64,000 bases of DNA. Source: Bidens hawaiensis (lineage: Eukaryota > Streptophyta > Magnoliopsida > Asterales > Asteraceae). Below the pieces are notes generated by a model. It saw only the letters and a program-made list of their open reading frames with translations, ran no database searches and was not told the origin of the DNA. The stretch spans positions 186,001 through 250,000 of the forward strand of contig JAIQDT010002830.1 in NCBI GenBank assembly GCA_021521415.1. The letters are read 5' to 3'. Below, one piece after another: positions 21,409 through 34,264 of this stretch (positions are counted from its first letter, which is position 1; each line of letters begins with the position of its first letter). The translations under genes were made by a program, and so were the position numbers.

Positions 21409-24400
21409 ATGGCTGGAAGAAACGCTGGACACGGACGTGGTAACATCAACTTGACTGCGGCAGAACTCCAAACTCTGCTGAACGACCACGCGGCGGCCGC
21501 TCTAGCCGCCCATGTTCAGAACCAAGCTGGAGGTCCAATTGGAACGTGTACCTTCAAGAATTACCTTGACTGCAAGCCCAGTACATTTAAGGGAACTGAG
21601 GGAGCTATAGGCTTCCTGCGTTGGGCTGAGAAGGCCGAATCGGCGTTTGAGATGTGTAATTGTCCCCCTGCCAGTAGGGTCAAATTTGCTGCGGGAACAC
21701 TTCAAGATTCTGCCCTCACTTGGTGGAATTCAAACGTGCAAATCCTTGGATTGGAACTGGCTAATGCTATGAACTGGGAAGAGTTCAAAAACATGATGCG
21801 AGAAGAGTACTGTCCGAGAGAGGAGATTGCAAAGTTGGAGTCAGAGTTTTGGTCATTGGAGATGGTGGGTTCAGAAATCGAAGCCTACACTACCCGTTCT
21901 CACGAGTTAGCTGTGATGTGTCCACGGATGGTAGACCCGCCGAGTAAGAGGATTGAAATGTATATTGATGGGTTAGCACCGCAAATTCAGGGCATGGTGA
22001 CGTCTTCCAGACCAGCCACGATTCAACAAGCGATCCGGTTAGCTCACAAACTGACGGATCAAGCAGTGACCCAAGGTGCGCTACCACCTAGAGGTTCAGC
22101 CCCTAAAGCCCGTGACAACCCGAGTACTGACAACAGCAACAACAAACCGAGCAATGGAAAGAGAAAGTTTGACAACACCAGATCCTCATCCTCGAACCCT
22201 CCACAGCAACAACACTACCGTAAGCCCGAACTCACTCGGGGCTTCAACAATCAGGGTCACAACAACAATAACAACGGTAGCGGGCAGGGTTCGAGCGGCT
22301 ATGCTGGGAAGTACCCGAAGTGGAACAGGTGTAACTATCATCATGCTGGCCCGTGTGACCGTGTCAAGTGTCTGAGATGCGGAAAGATGGGTCACCAGGC
22401 AAAGGAATGTAGGGGAGACCTAGCGGCAAAGGGTACTCCTAAACCACCTACGACGACTAAAGGATGTTTTGAGTGTGGCCAAGAGGGTCATTTCAGGAAA
22501 GATTGCCCCAAGCTGAAACAGAACGAGAACAATGGAAGTAATGGAAGTGGCAGTGGTGGTGGAAGCAATGGTAAAGGAAGAGCTTTTGTCATTGGGTCGG
22601 GTCAAGCCCGCAATGATCCGTACGTGGTGACTGGTAAGTTTCCTGTGAATGATTGTTTTGCTTCTGTTTTGTTTGACACTGGAGCTGATAGGAGTTTCGT
22701 ATCGAAAGTCTTTACTCAACTCTTAGACTTAACTCCAACCCCGTTAGATGCTAAGTTTCCTGTTGAATTAGCTGACGGTAAGACTATAGAAACGACTCAT
22801 GTACTTGCGGGATGTAAGTTAAAACTGTCAGGTCATATTTTTGATATCGACCTCATACCTTTTACGCTTGGTAGTTTCGATGTCGTTGTCGGCATGGACT
22901 GGTTATCCGAGAACCGAGCGGAGATTATATGTCACGACAAGATAGTCCACATTACTACCCCTTCCGGCGAGATCATTTCGATCCGAGGTGAGAGAAGCGG
23001 CTTGACCACCAGCGTCATTACCCTCATGAAGGCGCAGAAGTGTCTACGAAAGTGTCATCCGGCAATTTTGGCGCAGATTGTTGAGAAACCCGCGAAGGAG
23101 AAGCGAATTGAAGATATACCGATTGTGCGAGATTTTCCGGAAGTTTTCCCGGAGGATTTGCCTGGACTCCCTCCTATTCGACAAGTCGAGTTTCAAATCG
23201 AGTTGACCCCCGGTGCAGCGCCCATAGCCCGAGCCCCGTATCGGCTCGCACCGGCGGAGCTTCAAGAACTGTCCACTCAGTTGCAAGATTTGTTGGATAA
23301 GGGTTTTATCCGACCTAGCTCATCGCCATGGGGAGCCCCTGTCTTATTTGTCCGAAAGAAGGACGGGACTTTCCGCATGTGCATCGACTACCGGGAGTTG
23401 AACAAGGTGACGGTCAAGAACCATTATCCTTTACCCCGAATTGATGATCTGTTTGACCAGCTTCAAGGATCGAGTTACTACTCGGAGATCGATCTGCGGT
23501 CTGGCTACCATCAATTAAGAGTGCGCGAAGAAGATATCTCAAAGACGGCTTTCAGAACACGGTATGGTCACTATGAGTTTTCGGTTATGCCTTTTGGCTT
23601 AACCAACGCACCAGCCGTATTTATGGATCTTATGAATCAAGTATGCAAGGCGTACCTCGACAAGTTTGTGATTGTGTTTATTGACGATATTCTCGTCTAC
23701 TCCAAGGACGAGGCTGACCACGAGGAACACTTAAGGGTAATTCTGGAATTGTTGAAGAAGGAATAACTGTACGCAAAACTCTCGAAATGCGAATTTTGGC
23801 TTCGCGAGGTTCACTTTTTAGGACATGTGATCAATGAGAATGGCATACATGTCGACCCCGGTAAGGTAGAAGCTATCAAAAACTGGGAAGTACCTAAGAC
23901 TCCGACTGAGGTGCGGCAATTCCTAGGACTGGCCGGCTACTACCGGCGTTTCATCGAAGGATTTTCAAAGATTGCTCAACCCCTCACCGCTTTGACTCAC
24001 AAAGGTACTAAGTACAATTGGGGTGACGCGCAAGAATCCGCTTTTCAACTGTTGAAAACCAAACTCTGTAGCGCCCCTATTCTAGCCCTACCCGAGGGAA
24101 CAGAGATTTTCAAGGTACATTGTGACGCATCGATACAAGGTCTCGGTTGTGTGCTGATGCAACTCGAGAAGGTTATAGCCTATGCCTCTCGACAACTACG
24201 GATTCACGAGAAGAACTACACGACCCATGACTTGGAACTCGGAGCTGTGGTGTTTGCCCTTAAGATATGGAGGCATTACTTGTACGGTACCAAGTTTACC
24301 ATTTACACCGACCACAAGAGTCTCCAACATATCTACGATTAGAAGGAGCTGAACATGCGACAGCGTCGTTGGGTCGAGCTGCTTAAGGATTACGATTGTG

Positions 24401-25956
24401 CCATCAAGTACCACCCTGGAAAGGCCAATGTAGTGGCCGAAGCTCTCAGCAGGAAAGAAACCGATAAACTCAGGCGAGTGCGAGCACTGCAACTCACGAT
24501 TCAAGCCAACTTACCCGATCAGATTCGCGATGCGCAGCTCGAAGCCCTGAAGGATGATAACCTTCCATCAGAACTCATGCGGGGCATGAACAAGCAACTT
24601 GAAACCAAATTGGACGGGGTCCGATATTTTGAGAACCGGATTTGGGTTCCACGATACGGAGAGTTGAGAACTCTAGTGATGGACGAAGCTCACAAGTCCC
24701 GATATTCTATCCACCCTGGCTCAGATAAAATGTATCATGACTTAAAGGCACTTTACTGGTGGCCAAATATGAAAGCCGACATTGCCACCTACGTGAGCAA
24801 ATGCTTGACTTGTGCCAGAGTCAAAATAGAATATCAGAAACCATCTGGTTTGCTGCAACAACCGGAACTTCCAATGTGTAAATGGGAACACATCTCAATG
24901 TATTTTATCACGGGATTACCTAAAACACCGACGGGATGCGATACCATCTGGGTGATCGTTGACCGATTAACTAAGTCTGCACACTTCATAGCGATTAAGG
25001 AATCGGACAAAATGGAAAGATTGACTCGCGTCTACATGAAGGAAGTAGTGTCTAGACACGGAGTGCCTGTCTCAATCATTTCTGATCGAGATTCCCGTTT
25101 CACTTCGCACTTTTGGAAGTCACTACAGAGCGCATTAGACACCCGTCTTGATATGAGCACAGCTTACCATCCTCAGACGGATGGGCAAAGTGAACGAACT
25201 ATTCAGACCTTAGAGGACATGTTGCGTGCATGCGTGTTGGATTTCGGAAAAGGTTGGGAACCTCATTTACCTTTGGTAGAGTTTTCGTATAATAACAGCT
25301 ACCACGCAAGTATTAAAGCAGCGCTGTTTGAAGCACTGTACGGACGGAAGTGTCGATCACCTCTCTGCTGGGCAGAGGTGGGTGACAGCCAAATCACTGG
25401 TCCAGAACTAGTACTCGAAACTTCGGAAAAGATTGTTCAAATCCGAAACCGCATGGCGGCAGCACGAGATCGTCATAAGAGTTACGCCGACAAGCGCCGA
25501 AAACCTCTCGAATTTCAAGTGAATGTCCAAGTGTTAGCGAAACAAACTCAACCCACGATACGTTGGCCCTTATCGAATAACTGAGCGCATTGGTCCGGTG
25601 GCGTACCGACTGGACCTCCAACGGAACTCAGTGGCGTACACAATGTATTCCACGTATCCAATTTGAAGAAATGCCTATCTGATGAAACCCAAGTAGTCCC
25701 TTTGGATCAACTGCAAGTTGATGAACAATTACGCTTCATTGAAGAACCAGTCGAAGTTTTGGATTGGGAAACCAAAACGCTCAAGCACAGCAAAATTCCA
25801 ATCGTTAAGGTTCGTTGGAACTCGAGACGTGGACCGGAGTTCACGTGGGAACGCGAGGATCAAATGATGAAAAAGTATCCTCACCTTTTTGAAGGGCTGA
25901 CCAAACACCGAAAACAGCGAAACCCGGCAAACCGTCAGAAATCACCGGAGGTATGA
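21409..25956 (+). pseudogene. gag-pol polyprotein with chromodomain, first tandem unit
   Basis: Starts at [11 protein letters not shown], 24 bases after the upstream ORF. Gag with zinc knuckles, protease [22 protein letters not shown], RNase H, integrase and chromodomain are all recognisable. Damage: TAA at 23764 (codon 786, from CAA), TAG at 24340 (codon 978, shared with the second unit), a 41-bp deletion near 25535 plus a one-base deletion near 25611 that together restore the frame, so the chromodomain (25663-25956) is back in phase. The first catalytic Asp of integrase (residue 1165) is Tyr here (ISMYFITGL), and a Cys before the zinc knuckles is Trp (KWNRCNYHH). The integrase would be inactive even if translated. 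Confidence 0.92.
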
Positions 25957-25959
25957 ATT

Positions 25960-26089
25960 AAATTTCGGGACGAAATTTCTTTCTACTAGGGGATGATATG
26001 ACAAACTGAAAAATTTTTCTTACTTTTTCAGACACTCATCACGACTTGACTCAAATTTTCGGGACGAAAATTCTTTAACATGGGAATGA
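25960..26089 (+). promoter_or_regulatory. Two perfect hairpins and purine tract, first tandem unit
   Basis: AAATTTCG-GGA-CGAAATTT at 25960-25978, directly after the chromodomain stop, and AATTTTCG-GGA-CGAAAATT at 26054-26072. Purine-rich CATGGGAATGA then abuts the LTR at 26090. Both hairpins have 8-bp arms and the same GGA loop, but different arms. Confidence 0.7.
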
Positions 26090-28696
26090 TGTGACAATCG
26101 TCAATTTCAGGTTAACTCCGTTAACTCAACTCCGTCAATTCAAACCTAAAGATTTTTGAATCTATAACACACACCTCATTACATTTAAACTAGGGTTTAA
26201 ATGACGCTTGACACTTACTACATGTGTAGTCTTTCGGGAATTGCACCTAAACGCAAACGAGTTGACGCAAACAATTGGTGAATAAACGAAAAACGTCAAA
26301 ACAATAATTATGTGATAATTATGTGTTAACATATGTGTTACTTGATTATATTATGTGTGATTCTAGACAAGAAACAAGAACTAGTTAATTAAGCTAGAAA
26401 AGTAACAATTAAAAGTTGAGGGACTAAAGTGTAACATCTTGTTATTATTAATATTAACCTAGAACCCTAATCTCTTTCTCTCCTCTCCCTCACAATTGAC
26501 GGAAGCCTACTCCCTCCCCTCTCCTCACAATCGGCTCACACACACACACATATCTCTTGTTTTTTGATCTTGTTTTTCACAATTGAAGCATCCTACATCC
26601 GATTCTAGTCATCTTCTACCTTCCTCTTGCTTATTTTTGTGCCTTTGAAGGTATAATTATAAACCCTAGAATCTGGAAATTATATATATGATGTTCATAT
26701 GACTTGTTTTGATTATATGATGATTGAAAGATGTATTGATTGTTGAATTGATAACTAGTATTGATGTTATTGCATGTTAATCGTTTGTTTCTTTGATTTT
26801 AGTTCAAGAAAAACCCTAATCATGTATGTGATGTGTAATTGATGTGCATGGATAGTGATTATGGTGTCTAGAATGTCATATGAATGAATTATGGTCCATA
26901 GATAGTTAATATGTTGAGTTTGGATGCAAACAGTTTCTGGACAGATTGTGTTATTGATGTTCAATTGACTGTAACGGGGTGTGAATGTGAAAATTGGTCG
27001 AGATAATTGATACTATTGTAAACTAGGTTGAGTCTAGTTTCTAAAGAATATAAATTTGCAATTTTTGAACGTGTAAAAGTTAACTTTTATGATTTTACAA
27101 AAACGTTGTGCAAAGCTTAGTTGTGAGACCTGCTGTTAGGTTGTTTTGTAAATATTATATCTCATGAACTATGAGACCAATTGGGTTGGTTCCACTTCTG
27201 GAAGTTGACTTGTTGAGTTAGGAACCTAACCCAAGTGGTCTTGCATTTGTTGGATTTTTCATTTAACGGGAATTTCAAAAACATTCCGTTGCGCATGAAT
27301 TTGACTGTTATGAGTTTGCTGTAATGTTTTGATCATTGTGAGAAACCTATGTGGAATAAAATTAAAACAAAATATTTTCTAGAAACCTAATACATGCATG
27401 CTTTTGTGATGATTTTTGGTAAATTAATTGAGATGCTATGATCGGTGGAATAGTACAATCTTTCAAGTAGAATTTCTGTCTCGGTGAAACTAGCTGCTGA
27501 ATTTTGTGAAAATGCATGAAACATGATAATTGCTAGTTAATTGTTATGCTTTGACCAAATTGCCCCTGCGGGGAATACTTGCTATATAATTGTGGTGTTT
27601 TGACCAAATTGCCCCTGCGGGGAATAGTTGCTAGTGATGTACATTATTAATACATGACACGTAAATAATTGTTCACACATGTATCGTATCACAAATGTAC
27701 TTGTTAAGTCACACACGATTCACAAACAAACACGAAACGTATCTTGTGCTTAGGAATTATGTGCCGGGTCTAGAGACTCGATATTAGTTCCGATACTTAG
27801 AAAATCTCCTTGTTGTTTTAGAACACTAGAGAGAGTTTTCTGTGACGCGCATCACTTGGTGATTTATTTTGGGAATTCTTCGCAAACAGTGATTTTCACT
27901 TACCCCTTTAAACTGTTTTAAACGCTTTTCACTTGGGGGAGATAACATACTCCGAAAACGCATTTAAGATTTTGTTAGTAAATTATATATCACTTGTAAA
28001 GGCTAAGTGGCAAACGAAACAATTGAAGTCCTACACATCGAACCGGTTAATATTTGGATAGTAGCGAGTCACTGTTGAGTAGTACTACTGGGTTTGACAA
28101 ACCCCACCCAACGCTAAACTCGACTGGAGGTCGAGCGGGTGTAATTTTGGCTAACACATACCATGGTCTGGATGACCTGGTGGCAAGGCACTTGATAAAC
28201 AGTCAGCTTCGGTGTCGAACACTTAGTAATACTTGTTGTATAGGCTAGCTACCTATCGATATAAAATTAATTTAACACTATCTGGTAAACGCTAAACGCT
28301 AAACACAAAACGCTGAACGCAAACCGCTGAACGCAAAACGCTGAACGCAGAACGCTGAACGCAAAACGCTAAACGCTTTATTTTATATAAACTTGTGAAC
28401 TCACCAACCTCGTGTTGACACTTTTAGTATGTTATTCTCAGGTAGCCGAGGCGGGCGCGCGGTATCGGATCATGCATGGTTTTTGAACATTCTGATATGC
28501 AAACATGTTTTTAACTATTATTACTTGGGTTTTTAAGTCGTCCTGCGTGACGCAACTTTTGTCTTTTGGTTTTTACGCTTCCGCACTTAATTTCATTTAA
28601 ACGTTTTTATGGTTTGATTAAAACTAATGATTCCGATCCTGTTAGTTCACACCCTCTAACGGTAAAACTCCGTTAGTGGATTTTGAGGGTGTGACA
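26090..28696 (+). repeat. Shared complete LTR of the Tekay tandem
   Basis: Starts TGTGACAATCG after the first unit's purine tract and ends GGGTGTGACA before the second unit's primer site; 2607 bp. It is homologous to the reverse complement of 8116-10816. It carries a private 49-bp tandem duplication (TTGACCAAATTGCCCC at 27551 and 27600) where element 1 has one copy. Confidence 0.93.
28286..28391 (+). promoter_or_regulatory. Heptamer array and TATA box, shared LTR
   Basis: About eleven to twelve AACGCNN heptamers at 28286-28377, then TATATAAA at 28384-28391. Two consecutive CTAAACG units at the start differ by one base per unit from the plant telomere repeat CTAAACC. The array is one or two units longer than that at 20105. 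Confidence 0.65.
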
Positions 28697-28699
28697 GAT

Positions 28700-28711
28700 T
28701 GGTATCAGAGC
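28700..28711 (+). promoter_or_regulatory. Primer binding site, initiator tRNA-Met, second tandem unit
   Basis: TGGTATCAGAGC, three bases after the LTR end at 28696. Confidence 0.92.
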
Positions 28712-28872
28712 CATTGGTTATAGCGAACTAGAAGCTGCATGCATACTAGACTATAACCGCGACGACCCATTAGTAATAATGATACGCACTGCATATGTTT
28801 GTGTAGTCTTTGTTTTTCTTATCTCCTTACCTCATTCACTCATACGCGCGCATACACGGCTTACCTGTAGAG

Positions 28873-29572
28873 ATGTCGACGCTACCATCATCATCATCCG
28901 ATCATATGACTCATGCTCATGGGAAGGAGCCGCAGCTACCTACCTTATCGCCACCCCGTGTAGTCCCGGAACTCGAAGCTCCCGCACCGAAGAGGTATCG
29001 CTTATCCGGAGGCATGTACGAAAACGAAGTTAGCTGGGATTGGTACCCTAATATGATCAGGCGTATGGTCTATCGTGAACAAGTTCCCCCATTACCTCAC
29101 CCGAACCATCCTGCTTACCCCAACACCCTACCACCCATAACCGAACCTGTGGAGCGAGTTCTCGCAGCTGTCGTTTCTTGTTTGGAGCGTGATGTGGGTT
29201 ACATGCGCTATACGAGAGCGAACGTATCCGGACTGTTAAAAAGATGGAACCGAGAATAAGGAGGAAATTTCCCGCATGACAGCGGCCATGAAGGAAATGC
29301 AAGAGGCTAGTGATCAACTGATGAAGATTATGAGAAAGATGCAAGCCGAGATGATAGACTTGCAAGAGCAACTCCAAGTGGCAAGGACCCGAACCGAGAT
29401 AGCTTTAGAGCATTGCGATGTTTTACAAATGCAAATTGCTCAGAACACAGCCGAACCTGAGGCAGAGCCTGAAAAGGAACCCGAGGAAGATCCCGAGGAG
29501 GAACCTGAAGAGGAACCGGAGGAAATTTCCCGCCTATGGCGTGTTGCATATGAAAGAAAAATTCATGTTTAA
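28873..29572 (+). pseudogene. Extra ORF upstream of gag, frameshifted, second tandem unit
   Basis: Nearly identical to 20685-21384, with the same extra A and the same truncated acidic tail. The first frame ends at 29257-29259 (TAA) and the second half is 29276-29572. Private differences include GYMRYT for GCMRYT and EKEPEED for EEEPEED. Since the breaks are shared, they predate the duplication. Confidence 0.7.
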
Positions 29573-29596
29573 CATTTTATGCTGTGATTCTAGGAA

Positions 29597-32500
29597 ATGG
29601 CTGGAAGAAACGCTGGACACGGACGTGGTAACATCAACTTGACTGCCGCAGAACTCCAAACTCTGCTGAACGACCACGCGGCGGCCGCTCTAGCCGCCCA
29701 TGTTCAGAACCAAGCTGGAGGTCCAATTGGAACGTGTACCTTCAAGAATTACCTTGACTGCAAGCCCAGTACATTTAAGGGCACTGAGGGAGCTATAGGC
29801 TTCCTGCGTTGGGCTGAGAAGGCCGAATCGGCGTTTGAGATGTGTAATTGTCCCCCTGCCAGTAGGGTCAAATTTGCTGTGGGAACACTTGAAGATTCTG
29901 CCCTCACTTGGTGGAATTCAAACGTGCAAATCCTTGGATTGGAACTGGCTAGCGCTATGAACTGGGAAGAGTTCAAAAACATGATGCGAGAAGAGTACTG
30001 TCCGAGAGAGGAGATTGCAAAGTTGGAGTCAGAGTTTTGGTCATTGAAGATGGTGGGTTCAGAAATCGAAGCCTACACTACCCGTTCTCATGAGTTAGCT
30101 GTGATGTGTCCACGGATGGTAGACCCGCCGAGTAATAGGATTGAAATGTATATTGATGGGTTAGCACCGCAAATTCAGGGCATGGTGACGTCTTCCAGAC
30201 CAGCCACGATTCAACAAGCGATCCGGTTAGCTCTCAAACTGACGGATCAAGCAGTGACCCAAGGTGCGCTACCACCTAGAGGTTCAGCCCCTAAAGCCCG
30301 TGACAACCCGAGTACTGACAACAGCAACAACAACCCGAGCAATGGAAAGAGAAAGTTTGACAACACCAGATCCTCATCCTCGAACCCTCCACAGCAACAA
30401 CACTACCGTAAGCCTGAACTCACTCGGGGCTTCAACAATCAGGGTCACAACAACAATAACAACGGTAGCGGGCAGGGTTCGAGCGGCTATGCTGGGAAGT
30501 ACCCGAAGTGCAACAGGTGTAACTATCATCATGCTAGCCCGTGTGACCGTGTCAAGTGTCTGAGATGCGGAAAGATGGGTCACCAGGCAAAGGAATGTAG
30601 GGGAGACCTAGCGGCAAAGGGTACTCCTAAACCACCTACGACGACTAAAGGATGTTTTGAGTGTGGCCAAGAGGGTTATTTCAGGAAAGATTGCCCCAAG
30701 CTGAAACAGAACGAGAACAATGGAAGTAATGGAAGTGGCAGTGGTGGTGGAAGCAATGGTAAAGGAAGAGCTTTTGTCATTGGGTCGGGTCAAGCCCGCA
30801 ATGATCCGTACGTGGTGACTGGTAAGTTTCCTGTGAATGATTATTTTGCTTCTGCTTTGTTTGACACTGGAGCTGATAGGAGTTTCGTATCGAAAGCCTT
30901 TACTCAACTCTTAGACTTAACTCCAACCCCGTTAGATGCTAAGTTTCCTGTTGAATTAGCTGACGGTAAGACTATAGAAACGACTCATGTACTTGCGGGA
31001 TGTAAGTTAAAACTGTCAGGTCATATTTTTGATATCGACCTCATACCTTTTACGCTTGGTAGTTTCGATGTCGTTGTCGGCATGGACTGGTTATCCGAGA
31101 ACCGAGCGGAGATTATATGTCACGACAAGATAGTCCACATTACTACCCCTTCCGGCGAGATCATTTCGATCCGATGTGAGAGAAGCGGCATGACCACCAG
31201 CGTCATTACCCTCATGAAGGCGCAGAAGTGTCTACGAAAGGGTCATCCGGCAATTTTGGCGCAGATTGTTGAGAAACCCGCGGAGGAGAAGCGAATTGAA
31301 GATATACCGATTGTGCGAGATTTTCCGGAAGTTTTCCCGGAGGATTTGCCTGGACTCCCTCCTATTCGACAAGTCGAGTTTCAAATCGAGTTGACCCCCG
31401 GTGCAGCGCCCATAGCTCGATCCCCGTATCGGCTTGCACCGGCGGAGCTTCAAGAACTGTCCACTCAGTTGCAAGATTTGTTGGATAAGGGTTTTATCCG
31501 ACCTAGCTCATCGCCATGGGGAGCCCCTGTCTTATTTGTCCGAAAGAAGGACGGGACTTTCCGCATGTGCATCGACTACCGGGAGTTGAACAAGGTGACG
31601 GTCAAGAACCATTATCCTTTACTCCGAATTGATGATCTGTTTGACCAGCTTCAAGGATCGAGTTACTACTCGGAGATCGATCTGCGGTCTGGCTACCATC
31701 AATTAAGAGTGCGCGAAGAAGATATCTCAAAGACGGCTTTCAGAACACGGTATGGTCACTATGAGTTTTCGGTTATGCCTTTTGGCTTAACCAACGCACC
31801 AGCCGTATTTATGGATCTTATGAATCGAGTATGCAAGGGGTACCTCGACAAGTTTGTGATTGTGTTTATTGACGATATTCTCGTCTACGCCAAGGACGAT
31901 GCTGACCATGAGGAACACTTAAGGGTAATTCTGGAATTGTTGAAGAAGGAACAACTGTACGCAAAACTCTCGAAATGCGAATTTTGGCTTCGCGAGGTTC
32001 ACTTTTTAGGACATGTGATCAATGAGAATGGCATCCATGTCGACCCCGGTAAGGTAGAAGCTATCAAAAACTGGGAAGCACCTAAGACTCCGACTGAGGT
32101 GCGGCAATTCCTAGGACTGGCCGGCTACTACCGGCGTTTCATCGAAGGATTTTCAAAGATTTCTCAACCCCTCATCGCTTTGACTCACAAAGGTACTAAG
32201 TACAATTGGGGTGACGCGCAAGAATCCGCTTTTCAACTGTTGAAAACCAAACTCTTTAGCGCCCCTATTCTAGCCCTACCCGAGGGAACAGAGAATTTCG
32301 AGGTACATTGTGACGCATCGATACAAGGTCTCGGTTGTGTGCTGATGCAACTCGAGAAGGTTATAGCCAATGCCTCTCGACAACTACGGATTCACGAGAA
32401 GAACTACACGACCCATGACTTGGAACTCGGAGCTGTGGTGTTTGCCCTTAATCTATGGAGGCATTACTTGTACGGTACCAAGTTTACCATTTACACCGAC

Positions 32501-34186
32501 CACAAGAGTCTCCAACATATCTACGATTAGAAGGAGCTGAACATGCGACAGCGTCGTTGGGTCGAGCTGCTTAAGGATTATGATTGTGCCATCAAGTACC
32601 ACCCTGGAAAGGCCAATGAAGTGGCCGACGCTCTCAGCAGGAAAGAAACCGATAAACCCAGGCGAGTGCGAGCACTGAAACTCACGATTCATGCCAACTT
32701 ACCCGATCAGATTCACGATGCGCAGCTCGAGGCCTTGAAGGATGATAACCTTCCATCAGAACTCATGCGGGGCATGAACAAGCAACTTGAAACCAAATCG
32801 GACGGGGTCCGATATTTTGAGAACCGGATTTGGGTTCCACGATACGGAGAGTTGAGAACTCTAGTGATGGACGAAGCTCACAAGTCCCGATATTCTATCC
32901 ACCCTGGCTCAGATAAAATGTATCATGACTTAAAGGCACTTTCCTGGTGGCCAAATATGAAAGCCGACATTGCCACCTACGTGAGCAAATGCTTGACTTG
33001 AGCCAGAGTCAAAATAGAATATCAGAAACCATCTGGTTTGCTGCAACAACCGGAACTTCCAATGTGGAAATGGGAACACATCTCAATGGATTTTATCACG
33101 GGATTACCTAAAACACCGACGGGATGCGATACCATCTGGGTGATCGTTGACCTATTGACTAAGTCTGCACACTTCATAGCGATTAAGGAATCGGACAAAA
33201 TGGAAAGATTGACTCGCGTCTACATGAAGGAAGTAGTGTCTAGACACGGAGTGCCTGTCTCAATCATTTCTGATCGAGATTCCCGTTTCACTTCGCACTT
33301 TTGGAAGTCACTACAGAGCGCATTAGACACCCGTCTTGATATGAGCACAGCTTACCATCCTCAGACGGATGGGCAAAGTGAACGAACTATTCAGACCTTA
33401 GAGGACATGTTGCGTGCATGCGTGTTGGATTTCGGAAAAAGTTGGGAACCTCATTTACCTTTGGTAGAGTTTTCGTATAATAACAGCTACCACGCAAGTA
33501 TTAAAGCAGCGCCGTTTGAAGCACCGTACGGACGGAAGTGTCGATCACCTCTCTGCTGGGCACAGGTGGGTGACAGCCAAATCACTGGTCCAGAACTGGT
33601 ACTCGAAACTTCAAAAAAGATTGTTCAAATCCGAAACCGCATGGCGGCAGCACGAGATCGTCAAAAGAATTACGCCGACAAGCGCCGAAAACCTCTCGAA
33701 TTTCAAGTGAATGTCCAAGTGTTACTCAAAGTCTCACCTTGGAAAGGTGTGGTTCGCTTTGGGAAGCGAAACAAACTCAACCCACGATACGTTGGCCCTT
33801 ATCGAATAACTGAGCGCATTGGTCCGGTGGCGTACCGACTGGACCTAACAACGGAACTTAGTGGCGTACACAATGTATTCCACGTATCCAATTTGAAGAA
33901 ATGCCTATCTGATGAAACCCAAGTAGTCCCTTTGGATGAACTGCAAGTTGATGAACAATTACGCTTCATTGAAGAACCAGTCGAAGTTTTGGATTGGGAA
34001 ACCAAAACGCTCAAGCACAGCAAAATTCCAATCGTTAAGGTTCGTTGGAACTCGAGACGTGGACCGGAGTTCACGTGGGAACGCGAGGATCAAATGATGA
34101 AAAAGTATCCTCACCTTTTTGAAGGGCTGACCAAACACCGAAAACCGCGAAACCCGGCAAACCGTCATAAATCACCGGAGGTATGA
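29597..34186 (+). pseudogene. gag-pol polyprotein with chromodomain, second tandem unit; one frame, two stops
   Basis: The best-preserved polyprotein here: 1529 codons in a single frame from [11 protein letters not shown] to the chromodomain, interrupted only by TAG at 32528 (codon 978) and TGA at 32999 (codon 1135). Zinc knuckles lie at about residues 321-335 and 353-367; the second has Tyr in place of the zinc-binding His (EGYFRKDC). Protease DTGA is at 423, RT FIDD at 759-760, and the integrase Asp, Asp, Glu at 1165, 1226 and 1262 with the canonical 35-residue gap. The GPY/F region ([19 protein letters not shown]) and chromodomain close the protein. The one-frame gag-pol layout is normal for this lineage. 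Confidence 0.94.
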
Positions 34187-34189
34187 ATT

Positions 34190-34264
34190 AAATTTCGGGA
34201 CGAAATTTCTTTCTACTAGGGGATGATATGACAAACTGAAAAATTTTTCTTACTTTTTCAGACA
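34190..34264 (+). promoter_or_regulatory. 3'-end hairpin of the second tandem unit, then truncation
   Basis: Hairpin AAATTTCG-GGA-CGAAATTT at 34190-34208, three bases after the stop. Similarity to the first unit continues to about 34263 and then ends abruptly; the second hairpin, purine tract and 3' LTR are missing. Confidence 0.7.

Larger units (their letters stand above)
20089..34264 (+). mobile_element. Tekay tandem: truncated LTR, interior, LTR, interior
   Basis: Two Tekay interiors in the same direction share the LTR at 26090-28696. The first LTR lacks about 2.2 kb of its 5' part and the third LTR is absent. Such LTR-sharing tandems arise by unequal recombination between LTRs. Both interiors share derived changes absent from element 1: the TAG stop at codon 978 of gag-pol, an extra A that breaks the upstream ORF, and a deletion joining that ORF's acidic tail to the gag leader. 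They are therefore close sisters or duplicates. The left boundary lies in the host chromovirus RT with a few bases of microhomology (ATTTAACAC). Confidence 0.88.
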
